NCBI GenBank assembly: GCA_003223245.1
Contig: QHYI01000143.1
Span: 1 to 64,000 of the forward strand
Direction of reading: 5' to 3'
Length of the DNA stretch: 64,000 bases
DNA from: Acidobacteriota bacterium
GTDB lineage: Bacteria; Acidobacteriota; Terriglobia; Acidiferrales; UBA7541
Part shown: one piece after another, positions 19,130-32,585 of the stretch
Numbering within the stretch: position 1 is the first letter of the stretch
Layout of the letters: every line of letters starts with the position of its first letter
Notes under the pieces: model-generated
What the model was told of the DNA's origin: nothing
Seen by the model: only the letters and a program-made list of their open reading frames with translations
The model's database searches: none
Program-made: the position numbers and the translations under genes

Positions 19130-21787
19130 CTACTTCTTCTCTTCTTCGTTTTCTTCCTGGAGGACCACGGCAGCGGCGACAGAATCTTCGGCGTCGAGCC
19201 GTAGCAGGCGCACGCCTTGCGTCGAGCGGCCCGCTTCGCGAATTTCATTCGCGTGCACGCGAATCACTTTGCCGTTGTGCGTAATGATCATCACGTCGGA
19301 CTCTTCGGTCACCTGCAGCGCCGCCACCACAGAGCCGTTGCGGTCGGTAGTCTTCATGTTGACCACGCCCTTGCCGCCGCGCGAAGTGATGCGGTACTCC
19401 GCGAGCGGCGTGCGCTTCCCGTAACCCTTTTCAGCTACCGTAAGCATCAGCGACGCCAGAGAATCCTTAATCTGCTCGTTTTCGAGTTCTTCGAGATCTT
19501 GCGTGGTTTTCTTGTGTTCTTTAGCGATGATTTCGAAGTCCGGCTGCACCGCGTCCATGCTGACCACGTAATCGTCTTTGGCGAGGTCCATGCCAATCAC
19601 GCCACCGGCATTGCGCCCCATCGGGCGCACTTCCGTTTCACGGAAGAGAATCGCCTGGCCTTCGTGGCTCGCAAGAAAAATCATCTGTTTGCCGGCGGTA
19701 AGCTTCGCGCCAATCATTTCGTCCTTGGCTTCCAGGTTGATGGCAATGATGCCGCTCGGCCGCGGGTTCGAGAATTCCTTGAGCGTGGACTTCTTCACCG
19801 TGCCGTTGCGCGTGGCAAAAAAGACGTACTTGCCTTCGTCCTCGAGGCTGTGCGCGGCGACAATGGCGCTCAGTTTTTCGTCTTCCTGAAAGCGCACCAG
19901 GCTGGAAATCGCTTTGCCACGGGTGGCCGCCGCCGCTTCGGGAATTTCGTACACCTTTAGCCAGTAAACGCGGCCTTTGGTCGTGAACAGAAGGATGTAG
20001 CTGTGCGCCGAGGCGATGAAAAGGTGCTCGACAAAGTCCTCTTCCTTGGTGCGCGCGCCAATGCGGCCCTTTCCTCCGCGCGACTGGTGGCGGTAAATCT
20101 CGACGGGCGTGCGCTTGACGTAGCCGGCGTGGCTGACGGTGATCAGCATGTCGGTGTCGGCGATCAAGTCTTCCAGTTTGATCTCGTCGACCTTGTCCAC
20201 GATTTGGGTGCGCCGGTCGTCGCCGTACTGCTTCTGAACCTCCCTCAACTCACCGGTGATCACGGACTTTAGCTTTTTCTCACTGGAGAGAATTTCTTCC
20301 AATTCGACAATGCGCTCGCGGATAGTCTTCAATTCCTTGAGGATTTCATCGACGGAGAGCTGCGTCAGGCGGTGCAACTGCAGTTCGAGTATGGCGTCCA
20401 CCTGAACGGGGGTGAGTCCGCTGGTGACGGTGCGCGCCGTTTCGCCTTCCACAACGCCGAGCTTGTACTTCCGGCCATCCAGCTTGACCCCGCTGATTTT
20501 CCGGGATTTCCCGTTTTCCGCGACGGTGACGTCTTGCTCGGAGAAGAAGTTCAGCAGGTTTTGTTTGGCGTCCGCGCGGCTCCCCGATCCGCGGATGATG
20601 CGGATCACATCGTCGAGGTGGTCGAGGGCCACCTGGTAGCCCACCAAAATATGCTCGCGTTCGCGGGCTTTCCGCAGGTCGTAGCGGGTACGGCGCAGCA
20701 CCACGTCGCGGCGGTGCTCGATGAACAGGCGGATAAATTCCACCAGCCCCAGCTCTTTCGGCTGCCCGCCGGCGATGGCCAGCAGGATCATGCCGAACGA
20801 TTCCTGCATCTGCGTGTGCTTGTAGAGATTGTTCAGGATGAGCTGCGATTCTTCGCCGCGCTTGAGCTCGACGACGATGCGCATGCCTTCGCGGTCGCTC
20901 TCGTCGCGCACATCGGCGATGCCGTCGACTTTCTTGGTCTGCGCCAGCTCGGCGATGCGTTTGATGAGCGTGGCCTTGTTCACCTGGTAGGGAATCTCGG
21001 TGATGACGATGTTCTCGCGGTCTTTGGCGACTTCTTCGATTGCAGCTTTCGCGCGCATGGTGAAGCTGCCGCGCCCGGTCTTGTACGCCGCTTCGATGCC
21101 TTCGCGTCCCGCGATGTACCCGCCGGTGGGAAAGTCCGGCCCGGGCACGAGCTTCATGACGTCCTTGAGGGTCGTGTCCGGCTTCTCGATCATCAGCACG
21201 GTGGCGTCGATGATTTCGCGCAAATTGTGTGGCGGAATGTTGGTGGCCATGCCCACGGCGATGCCGCTCGCGCCGTTGACCAGGAGATTCGGAATCCGCG
21301 TCGGGAGAACGACCGGCTCTTTTTCCGTCTCGTCAAAGTTGGGGACAAAATCGACCGTTTCTCTTTCAATGTCCGCCAGCAGCTCTTCGGCGATTCGCGC
21401 CAGGCGCGCTTCGGTGTAGCGCATCGCCGCGGGCATGTCGCCGTCGACCGATCCGAAGTTGCCCTGGCCGTCGACCAGCGGATAGCGCATGTTGAAATCC
21501 TGCGCCATTCTCACCAGCGCGTCGTAGACGGGGGTGTCGCCGTGCGGGTGATACTTTCCGAGAACTTCACCGACGATCTTCGCGCATTTGCGGTAGGGGC
21601 GCGTGGAAGTGAGGCCGAGTTCGTACATCCCATAGAGAATGCGGCGGTGCACCGGCTTCAAGCCGTCGCGCACTTCCGGCAGCGCGCGCCCAATGATCAC
21701 GCTCATCGAGTAGTCGAGATAGGACTTCTTCATCTCGGCTTCGATGTCCACCGGAATCATTATGGAAACGTTTTGTTCATCTGGCAT
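19130..21787 (-). CDS. gyrA: DNA gyrase subunit A
   Basis: [53 protein letters not shown] and a C-terminal propeller. Confidence 0.97.
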   Translation of the reverse strand: MPDEQNVSIMIPVDIEAEMKKSYLDYSMSVIIGRALPEVRDGLKPVHRRILYGMYELGLTSTRPYRKCAKIVGEVLGKYHPHGDTPVYDALVRMAQDFNMRYPLVDGQGNFGSVDGDMPAAMRYTEARLARIAEELLADIERETVDFVPNFDETEKEPVVLPTRIPNLLVNGASGIAVGMATNIPPHNLREIIDATVLMIEKPDTTLKDVMKLVPGPDFPTGGYIAGREGIEAAYKTGRGSFTMRAKAAIEEVAKDRENIVITEIPYQVNKATLIKRIAELAQTKKVDGIADVRDESDREGMRIVVELKRGEESQLILNNLYKHTQMQESFGMILLAIAGGQPKELGLVEFIRLFIEHRRDVVLRRTRYDLRKAREREHILVGYQVALDHLDDVIRIIRGSGSRADAKQNLLNFFSEQDVTVAENGKSRKISGVKLDGRKYKLGVVEGETARTVTSGLTPVQVDAILELQLHRLTQLSVDEILKELKTIRERIVELEEILSSEKKLKSVITGELREVQKQYGDDRRTQIVDKVDEIKLEDLIADTDMLITVSHAGYVKRTPVEIYRHQSRGGKGRIGARTKEEDFVEHLFIASAHSYILLFTTKGRVYWLKVYEIPEAAAATRGKAISSLVRFQEDEKLSAIVAAHSLEDEGKYVFFATRNGTVKKSTLKEFSNPRPSGIIAINLEAKDEMIGAKLTAGKQMIFLASHEGQAILFRETEVRPMGRNAGGVIGMDLAKDDYVVSMDAVQPDFEIIAKEHKKTTQDLEELENEQIKDSLASLMLTVAEKGYGKRTPLAEYRITSRGGKGVVNMKTTDRNGSVVAALQVTEESDVMIITHNGKVIRVHANEIREAGRSTQGVRLLRLDAEDSVAAAVVLQEENEEEKK

Positions 21788-21812
21788 GTTTCCTCGTAAG
21801 GTCAGCAATTCC

Positions 21813-21884
21813 CGTAGCTCACCCCTTCAGGGGTGAGGATTTCTCCCCGCGACCAAAGCCTCAGGCCTTAAGGCCCGAGCTACG
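21813..21884. repeat. Nested inverted repeat (three-way-junction-like) intergenic element
   Basis: Outer arms CGTAGCTC/GAGCTACG enclose CACCCC-ttca-GGGGTG and GGCCTTAAGGCC. Confidence 0.5.
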
Positions 21885-22131
21885 ATTTCTTCGCGGCGCG
21901 CTCGAGGGCCCAGGCCTTCACCGTGTCGAACGCATCCGCCGCATTGGTGAATCGCCGCGCCGCAAACGCTGCCTCAAGTTCCTTCAAAAATGCTTCGCAT
22001 TCTACCGCGCTCGCAAATTCAAGCGCCACCCCGCGCTCGTTGTCTGGCGCCTCGGTCGGCGTCGCGCGGAACTCGCTGAGGCTTATCCCCCTTAGCCCCG
22101 GCAGCGCGCTCCAGCGCAGTTGATACATCAT
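21880..22131 (-). CDS. Hypothetical small protein
   Basis: MMYQLRWSALPGLRGISLSEF...; overlaps the stop of the upstream ORF by 4 nt. Confidence 0.5.
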   Translation of the reverse strand: MMYQLRWSALPGLRGISLSEFRATPTEAPDNERGVALEFASAVECEAFLKELEAAFAARRFTNAADAFDTVKAWALERAAKKS

Positions 22132-22388
22132 GACGGCTTCGGCCTTCGCGGCCGCAGGAGATAAAACGCTCCCAAGGCCAGAAGCAGAACAATCGCGATC
22201 CCCACCGCGTTGGCCGTGAAATTGAGGCGGTACAACTCCGCTGCCGAAGGATCCGAAAAACGCACCGCGTGCCAATTTCGAAACGCGCCGTACGTGCGCG
22301 GCAACCGAAACCCGGTCACCGCCATCGCCGCCAGCAACAAGCCCCAGCGAACAGCGTCTCGGGGGGATCTCGGTGCGATTTCGGCCAT
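22128..22388 (-). CDS. Hypothetical small membrane protein
   Basis: Two hydrophobic segments; translationally coupled to the following ORF. Confidence 0.5.
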   Translation of the reverse strand: MAEIAPRSPRDAVRWGLLLAAMAVTGFRLPRTYGAFRNWHAVRFSDPSAAELYRLNFTANAVGIAIVLLLALGAFYLLRPRRPKPS

Positions 22389-22415
22389 CAGCCTTGCGCC
22401 ATCGGAATCAACGAA

Positions 22416-24836
<2,421 letters not shown>

Positions 24837-25331
24837 CTACGCAGCAACTCATCTAGACCTAGAAAATCTGCGTCGCAGAACGGACCACGGCCAAGCTGGA
24901 GCTAGGGTCCGCGCGCTGAAAAACCACTTTTCGGTGAAGCAAGAAAGGCGTGTTTGCGGAATTTTGCTTGCGTCGCCTTACCCTTTGATCCCGGGCTTGC
25001 TGGGGCAAATCCGGAACTCGTAGGATTTCCTGCTCCATCCCGTCCCGCGCAGCGAGACGTGGCGAAGACTGTTTACCCTGGGGGGACCGCTGTGGGTCCC
25101 GAAGGGTGTTTCTCCAGGCAGCGTGGCCGCGAAGCTCCTGGCGCAGAGCCCATTACCGGGTCACTTTCGCCTGGCGGACGTGTCGATTTTGGAACATCCC
25201 CCACTACGAATCGACACTAAACATTATACTCCTACAGAGCCTTCACCTCAAGAGGGTTCTTAATGGCCATTGTGGCGTAAGTGGTTTATTTGCCTTGAGT
25301 TATGAATATTTCAAGGGAGGACGTTGAAAAC

Positions 25332-25361
25332 AAAAAGGCGCTTAAAGGCCTGCCCTTTTTC
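25332..25361 (-). terminator. Probable terminator downstream of dnaN
   Basis: Reverse strand AAAAAGGGCAGGCCTTTAAGCGCCTTTTTG: imperfect stem with T tract. Confidence 0.5.
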
Positions 25362-25364
25362 TGA

Positions 25365-26477
25365 TCAAATCCGCATGGGCATGATGATGTAGCGGTAGCG
25401 GTAAGACTCGTCGGCGAGCGGGCGCATCTGCCCGGCCGACTGCTCATCTTTCAGCTCGATGCTGACTGGGCCATCGGCCGCAGCGGACAAAAAATCCAGC
25501 ATGTAGCTGGAATTGAATCCGATGGCGATGGGATCGCCCTGGTACTCCTTCTCGATGTTTTCCTTCGCTTCGCCATATTCCGGGCTGGACGCGGAAATTT
25601 CTACGCCTTCGCTGGAGATCGCAAATTTCACCGCGTGCGAGCGTTGGTCGGCAAGCTGCGAAACCCGCCGCACGGCATCTGTGAGTTCACCCCGCTCGAT
25701 CACCACGTGCTTGTTGTTGTCCCGCGGCAGCACCGCTTCGTAATTCGGGAATTGCCCGGTGAGGATCCGCGAAATCAGCAGGCGATGCTTCACCTGGAAA
25801 AAGAGATGACTTTCATCTTTGGCAAAGTCGAATTGCGCGTCGGAACCGGCGGCGGCCGAAAGCTTCTCCACTTCATCCATGGCTTTCTTCGGAACGAGCA
25901 CCTTCAGCTCCGCATTCATCCCCGTAAGTTTGTGGTCCGTTTCCGCGAGCGCCAAGCGGTGGCCGTCGGTCGCCACCATGGCCAGGGTGTCCGGGCGCAA
26001 AATCAGCAACCCGCCATTCAGCGTGTAACGCGACTCTTCCATGGAAATCGCGAATTTCGTCTTGGAGATGAGGCTTTGCAGGAGAGCTGCAGGAATCTTC
26101 ACCAGCGTGTGCGGCATCGTTGGGAGCGCTGGAAAATTTTCCTTGGCCATGCCGACCAGCTTGTATTTCTTCCGGCCGCTGATGATCTCGACCCAATGAT
26201 TCTCCAGCAGGTTGACCTTTATTTCGCCTTCGGGCAGCAGGCGCACGAGCTCCAGCAGCTTCTTCGCGGGAATTGTGCCGGCGCCTTCCTTCTTGACCTT
26301 GGCCTCGCAAGAGGTGCGGATGCTCAGCTCCAGGTCCGTCGCCGTAATCGTGAGCTGGCTCCCCTGGGCTTCCACCAGCAGGTTCGAAAGGATGGGGATC
26401 GTGGTTTTGCGCTCCACAACTCCCTGGGTCATGCTCAGTTCATTCAACAGCGCGGACTTTGAAACGCTGAATTCCAT
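25365..26477 (-). CDS. dnaN: DNA polymerase III beta sliding clamp
   Basis: MEFSVSKSALLNELSMTQGVVERKTTIPILSNLLVEA ... YRYRYIIMPMRI. Confidence 0.97.
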   Translation of the reverse strand: MEFSVSKSALLNELSMTQGVVERKTTIPILSNLLVEAQGSQLTITATDLELSIRTSCEAKVKKEGAGTIPAKKLLELVRLLPEGEIKVNLLENHWVEIISGRKKYKLVGMAKENFPALPTMPHTLVKIPAALLQSLISKTKFAISMEESRYTLNGGLLILRPDTLAMVATDGHRLALAETDHKLTGMNAELKVLVPKKAMDEVEKLSAAAGSDAQFDFAKDESHLFFQVKHRLLISRILTGQFPNYEAVLPRDNNKHVVIERGELTDAVRRVSQLADQRSHAVKFAISSEGVEISASSPEYGEAKENIEKEYQGDPIAIGFNSSYMLDFLSAAADGPVSIELKDEQSAGQMRPLADESYRYRYIIMPMRI

Positions 26478-26653
26478 CTCTTGATGTTCCTCGCGTGCCG
26501 TTCCCGGTGCGGTCATGAAGTTTACCCTCGGCCTGCTTGCGGCAGTCAGGTTCGGGCGGGGAGAGCGCCCTTTTCTCTCATCATTCTACTGCTGCTAGGC
26601 ACGTACTCTACTCGCTTTTTGCGAAAGTATAAAGCCCACCTCTGCCGCAGGAC

Positions 26654-26982
26654 TGTGGAAATAGCAGCTGCGTCTTCCCGCAAGACGCGTCATGCCGGCT
26701 CCATCCTTCCTCTCCCGCCGCAAATATTCACAACCCACAGCCACCGCAAGAGGCTTTTTTGAAAACTAAAATAACCAACCTTGTTGTTGTGATGAGCTCT
26801 GTGAGTTTGTGGAAACCAGGACAACCCCTTTCTCCGCCTTGCCTTGGAACACGGAATTTGCAGAGGTCTTTTTGTGACAACCGTGGAAAACTGATGCCGC
26901 CCGGTCCAAACGGTGGGCTCACCAGAAATTTCATCCACCCTTCTCAACAATTTGTACGCACGTTTTTCAAACAATCTCCACA
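26654..26982. promoter_or_regulatory. DnaA-box-like cluster in the dnaA-dnaN intergenic region
   Basis: TGTGGAAAT 26654-26662, TGTGGAAAC 26808-26816, CGTGGAAAA 26882-26890, ATCTCCACA 26974-26982 in locally AT-richer sequence. Confidence 0.5.
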
Positions 26983-27044
26983 GGACTCCACCGGACGGAT
27001 TGACAGGCAAGGTGAAGGGGCGGAGTTGGCGCACCCTGAAAATG

Positions 27045-27077
27045 GAAACGCGGCCTGAATGAAGCAGGCCGCGTTCC
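27045..27077 (-). terminator. Strong hairpin downstream of dnaA
   Basis: 11-bp stem AACGCGGCCTG / CAGGCCGCGTT with a 7-nt loop. Confidence 0.55.
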
Positions 27078-27097
27078 AGGACAGGGATTGAGGGGCT

Positions 27098-28459
27098 TTA
27101 CTGTAGCGCATCCATGAGACGGGTAATCGTGCGGTTAAGATCTTTGTCCGACCTGCGCAGCTCTTCGATTTTGTGGATCGAATGCAGCACGGTGGTGTGG
27201 TGCTTGCCGCCGAATTGACGGCCAATCTCCGGCAACGAAGCCGTAGTGAGCTGCTTCACGATGTACATGGCCACCTGGCGCGGGAAGGCAATCGCGCGCG
27301 TGTTGCTGCGTATCTTCAGATCCTGTTCGCGCAAATCGAAGTGCTCGCTGACCCGCTTCTGGATGAGGTCGATGGTCACCCGCTTCTCCTGCGAGGCGAC
27401 GATATTTCGCAGTACCTGTTGCGCGGTGGCCAGCGTGGTCGCCGTGCCGGTCAACGAAGCATAAGCCATCAGGCGCGTCAGCGCGCCCTCCAGTTCGCGC
27501 ACGTTGGACTTGATCGCGCGCGCGATGTATTCCGCCACGTCGTCCGGCAGGTTGAAGCGCTCGTTCTCCGCTTTCTTCTGCAGAATTGCGATCTTGGTCT
27601 CCAGGTCGGGCGGCTGGATGTCCGCTATCAGGCCCCATTCGAACCGCGAGCGCAGCCGCTCTTCGATGGAGTTGATGTCTTTCGGCAGGCAGTCGGAAGA
27701 AATGACGATTTGCTTCTGCTGCTCATAGAGCGCATTAAAAGTATGAAAAAATTCTTCCTGCGTGCGTTCTTTACCGGCGATGAACTGAATGTCGTCGACC
27801 AGCAGCACGTCCACGGTATGAAAGCGCTCGCGGAAGCTGATCATGCGGTCGAAGCGAAGCGAGTTGATCACTTCGATGGTGAACTTCTCCGCGCTGACGT
27901 AACTCAGCCGCATCGTCGCGTTGCGCTTTTTGATGGTGTGCCCGATCGCATGCATCAGGTGGGTCTTGCCCATGCCCACGCCGCCGTACAGGAACAGCGG
28001 GTTATACGCCTTGGAAGGCTGTTCTGCTACGGCGCGCGACGCCGCATGCGCAAACTCGTTAGACTTGCCCACCACAAAACTTTCGAAGCTATAGCGCGGG
28101 TTCAGCTGGTGGTCGCTGCTCTCAAAATCCAACTTGGCTTGCCCTGTCTTAGCGGCTGCCGTGGGCGCCGCCTGGACCGGTTCCTCTTCGCTGCACACGT
28201 ATTGGACTTTTACGTTGGGAGTCCCGAGTTCGTGGAACACCGCTTTAATGATGTCCCCGTAAGTGCGCGTCAACACTTGCCGGAAAACCGTACTAGGAAT
28301 CTGGATGAAGAGGGTTTCGCCTTCGGCCCGGTTCAGATGCGTTGGTTGGAACCACGTGGTGAAGGTGTTGATGCTTACCCGGGACTTAACGTGTTCTAAA
28401 AATTTATCCCAGGCATTCGCCGTTTCTCGTTCGCGCCCAACTTGCGTTGCTGTCGTCAT
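27098..28459 (-). CDS. dnaA: Chromosomal replication initiator DnaA (alternative upstream start at 28495)
   Basis: LFLYGGVGMGKTHLMHAIGH, VDVLLVDDIQFIAGKERTQEEFFHTFNAL, C-terminal LPEIGRQFGGKHHTTVLHSI. Confidence 0.97.
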   Translation of the reverse strand: MTTATQVGRERETANAWDKFLEHVKSRVSINTFTTWFQPTHLNRAEGETLFIQIPSTVFRQVLTRTYGDIIKAVFHELGTPNVKVQYVCSEEEPVQAAPTAAAKTGQAKLDFESSDHQLNPRYSFESFVVGKSNEFAHAASRAVAEQPSKAYNPLFLYGGVGMGKTHLMHAIGHTIKKRNATMRLSYVSAEKFTIEVINSLRFDRMISFRERFHTVDVLLVDDIQFIAGKERTQEEFFHTFNALYEQQKQIVISSDCLPKDINSIEERLRSRFEWGLIADIQPPDLETKIAILQKKAENERFNLPDDVAEYIARAIKSNVRELEGALTRLMAYASLTGTATTLATAQQVLRNIVASQEKRVTIDLIQKRVSEHFDLREQDLKIRSNTRAIAFPRQVAMYIVKQLTTASLPEIGRQFGGKHHTTVLHSIHKIEELRRSDKDLNRTITRLMDALQ

Positions 28460-28487
28460 AGGTAGAGACAAAAGGGATTCCTGTACC

Positions 28488-28803
28488 ATTTCCACAGATG
28501 TGTAAAAGCTGTGGAAAGCGTTCCACAGTCGGTTGTTCCTCAGCCTTCGGGATTCCTGCCCGCCCCGGACATGCTATGCCCCCCTCGATCCGGGCGCGAC
28601 CTGTTAGGATTTGTGTCGATCGGCGGCCTACCCGCTGCCGCATCTCCTGACCGCGCGGGATTGTCTCCGATTGACCCGCCCCGAGCAAGCGAAAAGTGTG
28701 CGAAGGCCTTGGGCGTGTTGCACACGCCCTGCACAACTTTTCCACAGGCGTTTCTTCGCCCAGTATTCGCGCGGGCCCTCCATTTTTCATGACATTTTCC
28801 ACA
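28488..28803. promoter_or_regulatory. Candidate oriC: DnaA-box-like cluster upstream of dnaA
   Basis: ATTTCCACA 28488-28496, TGTGGAAAG 28510-28518, CGTTCCACA 28519-28527, TTTTCCACA 28738-28746, TTTTCCACA 28795-28803. Confidence 0.65.
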
Positions 28804-28867
28804 AGAATTTCCCGCCGCCAAGGAATTTTGCACAGGGGCCCTAATGCCCGGCCTGAGGAAAACTTGC

Positions 28868-29923
28868 TCACTTCGTCTTTTCTTTGTCCGGCCGTTCGAA
28901 TAGGTAGAGTCCCAGGGGATCGCTTCCGATAATCAACTGGCCTTTCTGGACGAGAATCGTGTTGGCCTCCAGGCGCGCCCCTTCCGGCGTATAAATCTTG
29001 TACGTCACGCGCCAGTTCCCCGCTTTGTCGAAGTGCAGCAGGTTGTTGTTCAGCGCCATCCAGATTTCCCCGGTCGGTTGATCCACTCCCAATGCCGTCA
29101 GCACCCGCCTGAAAGACGGCTCCTTGGCCTTCTGCTCTTGCCGCTCGATTTCTTTGCGCACCCCGACCGCCGTCGGCATCGCGTCGAGCGCCGTATATTG
29201 GATATCCTGACCCGCATAGCCGAGCCGGTCGTACTCCCGCACCGTCGGCTCGGGCAAGTACTCAAATGCGTAATAAAGGTGGCCCTGCCGATCCGTCCCC
29301 AGTCGCCCGATGTTCAGGAAGCGATTCAGGTCGGCGCGCTCGGCAATGGGCTCCGGGTCGCCAAACTCCCGCACCTCTTTGCCGTTCTTGTCGTAGACAA
29401 TCACCAAGTGTGGTTCCCGCAGCGTCGCGACCGCGACCTCCTCTTCCGGCAGGACGGCCACGGAGATAGGGTCCTTCACGGGAAACGAACGCAGCGGGTT
29501 GCCGTTTGAAGAAAATACGCGAATGAGATTTGCGCCCCGGTCCGCCACATAGATTTTGCCTTCGGCGTCCACGTCGCAGTCGTCCCCGAAGCTAATCAAG
29601 CTGTGGCTAGCGGCCGCGTTCCCGGTAGCCGTGGGGTCTTCGCTGATGGACAGGAGCTGCTTTCCTTTCGTATCGACGACCACCAGCCCCGGTGACGGCG
29701 AAGCTAATACGTACAGCCGCCCGTCCGCGCCCTGCCGCACCGCGCGCAGCCCGGGACCAATCGCCGGCAGAATCCGCTGCTTGGCGAAAAGGTCGATTTC
29801 CTCGGGCTCCTGCGCCCGCGCCGCCGCGCCAACCAACATCCACACAACCAGACACGCTGCCCACAGAATTCCCACTCCTGAACTCGAGACCACTGTACGC
29901 CTTGAACCCACCCGTATTCGCAT
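28868..29923 (-). CDS. Secreted NHL/6-bladed beta-propeller protein
   Basis: Signal peptide; DVDAEGKIYVADRGANLIRVFSSNGNPLRSFPV repeat pattern. Confidence 0.68.
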   Translation of the reverse strand: MRIRVGSRRTVVSSSGVGILWAACLVVWMLVGAAARAQEPEEIDLFAKQRILPAIGPGLRAVRQGADGRLYVLASPSPGLVVVDTKGKQLLSISEDPTATGNAAASHSLISFGDDCDVDAEGKIYVADRGANLIRVFSSNGNPLRSFPVKDPISVAVLPEEEVAVATLREPHLVIVYDKNGKEVREFGDPEPIAERADLNRFLNIGRLGTDRQGHLYYAFEYLPEPTVREYDRLGYAGQDIQYTALDAMPTAVGVRKEIERQEQKAKEPSFRRVLTALGVDQPTGEIWMALNNNLLHFDKAGNWRVTYKIYTPEGARLEANTILVQKGQLIIGSDPLGLYLFERPDKEKTK

Positions 29924-30091
29924 AACTCTTTCAGATTACTACGACCGCCCCCCCGGTTGCCCGCCTGCCGGACCTAGTTCTGACCTAGTTCGGGAGTGGA
30001 ACATGCGGTCCGGGAATCTAGCGGAAATCGTATACTACGCAAGACTCGGGAATTTTCTCTCTGAGTTGTTTTGGAGGTGGGCTGTTTGCTG

Positions 30092-32584
30092 ATGCGTCTA
30101 TTTCAGTCGATAGCGGAGGATATTCACTTCGCGTCGGATGATGAGACGCAGCCTTGGGCTGACCGCGATGGCAGTTTTGTCCCTCGCTCTGGGAATCGGC
30201 GCGACGATCGCAATTTTTTCTGTGATTTATGCGCTGGCGCTCCGGCCGCTGCCCGTCGAGCGGCCGGAGCAGTTGGTCGAGGTCGCGCGGGCTGACGAAG
30301 TAAACCTGCATTCCTACCCGCAGTGGAAACTCTTTCGAGACCGCCAAGATATTTTCTCGGACATTTTCGCTTACAACTACTTCGATACCGCTTTTAACGT
30401 CGGACCCGCTAACCAACAACAGGAAGTATCCGGCTTGTACGTCTCGGGAAGTTACTTCCGAGCCCTTGGCGTACCGGCCGTTCTTGGAAGGATCCTCCAA
30501 CCTTCCGATGACCAGCCTGGTGCTCCGCCTGTGTGCGTGCTTGGCTACAGATTGTGGCGTCGCTTGTATAGCCAGTCGAGGAATATACTTGGCCGGACGA
30601 TCCTGCTGAACGGCAACGAGTTCCAAATCGTCGGAGTCGCACCGCGTTCTTTTTTCGGCTTGGATATTGGCTCCATGGCTGAGATCTTCATGCCATTCGA
30701 GGCGGAAAGGACATACAAGGATTACCAGCTGCTCTACGGACGTCAAACCCCGTCGTTCGACGATCCCTACGGCTCGATACTGAGCTTCGTTGGCAGATTA
30801 AAGCCGGGAGCAAGCCTTAGCCAAGTCCATGCGGGACTGCAAGTTCTGACTCCAGAAATATACAGAATCCTGCCCCCGAGGTCAGACGAAAACAGCGGGC
30901 GATCGGTTGTGCCGCGATCTTTCCTGGCGCGTCCCATGGCAAATGGTACCTCCGATAATTGGCTGCGAAACTTGGACGTGATGCTGCTTCTGATTGCGAT
31001 GGCGGTAGTCGCTCTGGTCATCGCGTGCGCCAACCTAGGCAACCTCCTGCTTGCGCGAGGTGCAAAGCGACGGAGCGAGATCGCTACTCGGCTTACGCTG
31101 GGAGCGTCGCGCTGGCGCTTATAATAGTGCGTCAGTTGCTAACGGAGAGCCTGGTGCTTTCCGTTAGCGGTGCTGCGGCCGGACTGTTCATCGCGCACTG
31201 GGGGCGCCAAATGTTGCTATGGGCGCTGTCCTTTCCCGGTGAGCCAATTTCGCTGGACACCTCGTGGGATCTGAAACTTGCCGCCTTTGCCCTGGGCATC
31301 ACCCTTTCCTGCGCTTTGCTCTTTGGTTTGGCGCCGGCAATCGGCGCTACTGATATTTCTCTCTATTCGGCGATAAACAACAGCGTGACGACCGGAAGGC
31401 TTAGAAACCGGTTTATGAATTCTCTCCTCGTGTTCCTGCAAGTTGCCTTATCTATGGCGCTGTTGTTCAGCGCGGGCTTGCTGGTACAAACGCTGCACGC
31501 GCTCTTGATTCAGGATCCCGGCTACGACCCCAAAGGTGTCCTCACGGCCAGCGCGAGATTGCAGGGGCCTGGCGAAACTCCGCAACGCGAGGCATTTATC
31601 GGCGAGCAATTACTAAGGGAATTGCGGTCCCTGCCTGCTGTCAGGTCTGCGTCATGGAGCCGTATTTCTTCCAGCATGAGGGGCCCACGGTTGACCGTTT
31701 CCGGGCCAACGGGTTCGGAGCGCCAAGTTGGTTCGTATCTCATCTTTGTTTCTTCTGATTTTTTCAGTACGAGGCGCACTCCGATACTGGCGGGCCGGGA
31801 ATTTATTGACCGCGACACCGACAAGTCTTTTCCAGTCGCTGTTCTTAGCGAAGACTTGGCCAGAGCACTTTTTGGAACAGTGAATCCTGTCGGGCTCAGA
31901 TTTCGTGAAAAGGATAGCAATGATAGCGGGCAGGGCTACACCGTCGAGGTTGTTGGTGTCAGCAGAGACATGCAGTACCGCCGGCCCACGGATGGGCCGC
32001 TTCCGATCTTGTACAGACCGGTTTCACAATGCCCGGGCTCGTGCTCGGGAATCGGCAGCTACGAAATTCGAGCTGCTGGCCGGTTTGCGGAAGCCGCCAA
32101 ACGTCTCGCGAGTGTAGCGGCTACTGTGGATCCTCGCGTTGTTTTGAAATGCGACCCGTTGAGTAGCGCGATCAACAACGTCGTCCACCGAAATCGCGCC
32201 ATGGCGTTGATTGCCACGATCTTCGGCTTGTTCGCCGGTCTGCTCGCGATGATTGGCGTGTACGGGGTGACATCGTACGCCACAGCGGAAAGGACTCGGG
32301 AAAGCGGAGTTCGGATGGCGCTCGGTGCCCAGCCGGGCGACGTGTTCCGGATGGTCATGCGCGAAACTATGAGCGTGGTGGGCATCGGCATTGCGTTTGG
32401 CCTTGCGGCTGGCGTTGCTAGCGCAAGTTTGATTCGTGGATTAATCTGGGGTGTAAAGCCAACTGATCCGCTGAGCTGCGGTCTTGCAATTTGCCTGCTG
32501 CTGCTCATAGCGGGGTCGGCAGCGTTTCTCCCAGCACGTCGGGCGCTGGGCGTGGACCCCATGGTTGCTCTGAGATACGAGTGA
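30092..32584 (+). pseudogene. ADOP/MacB-like ABC transporter permease, broken by two frameshifts
   Basis: Three frames in order: MRLFQSIAEDIHFA (frame of 30092), MMRRSLGLTAMAVLSLALGIGATIAIFSVIYALAL...LTLGASRWRL (30138-31124), IIVRQLLTESLVLSV...ALGVDPMVALRYE (to 32584). Confidence 0.8.
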
Positions 32585-32585
32585 C

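Noticed and set aside
21500-21580. GyrA HGDTP at positions equivalent to E. coli S83/A84 as quinolone resistance
   Set aside because: Likely natural lineage variation; no wild-type comparator available here.
20372-21799. 475-aa plus-strand ORF
   Set aside because: Antisense shadow of gyrA.
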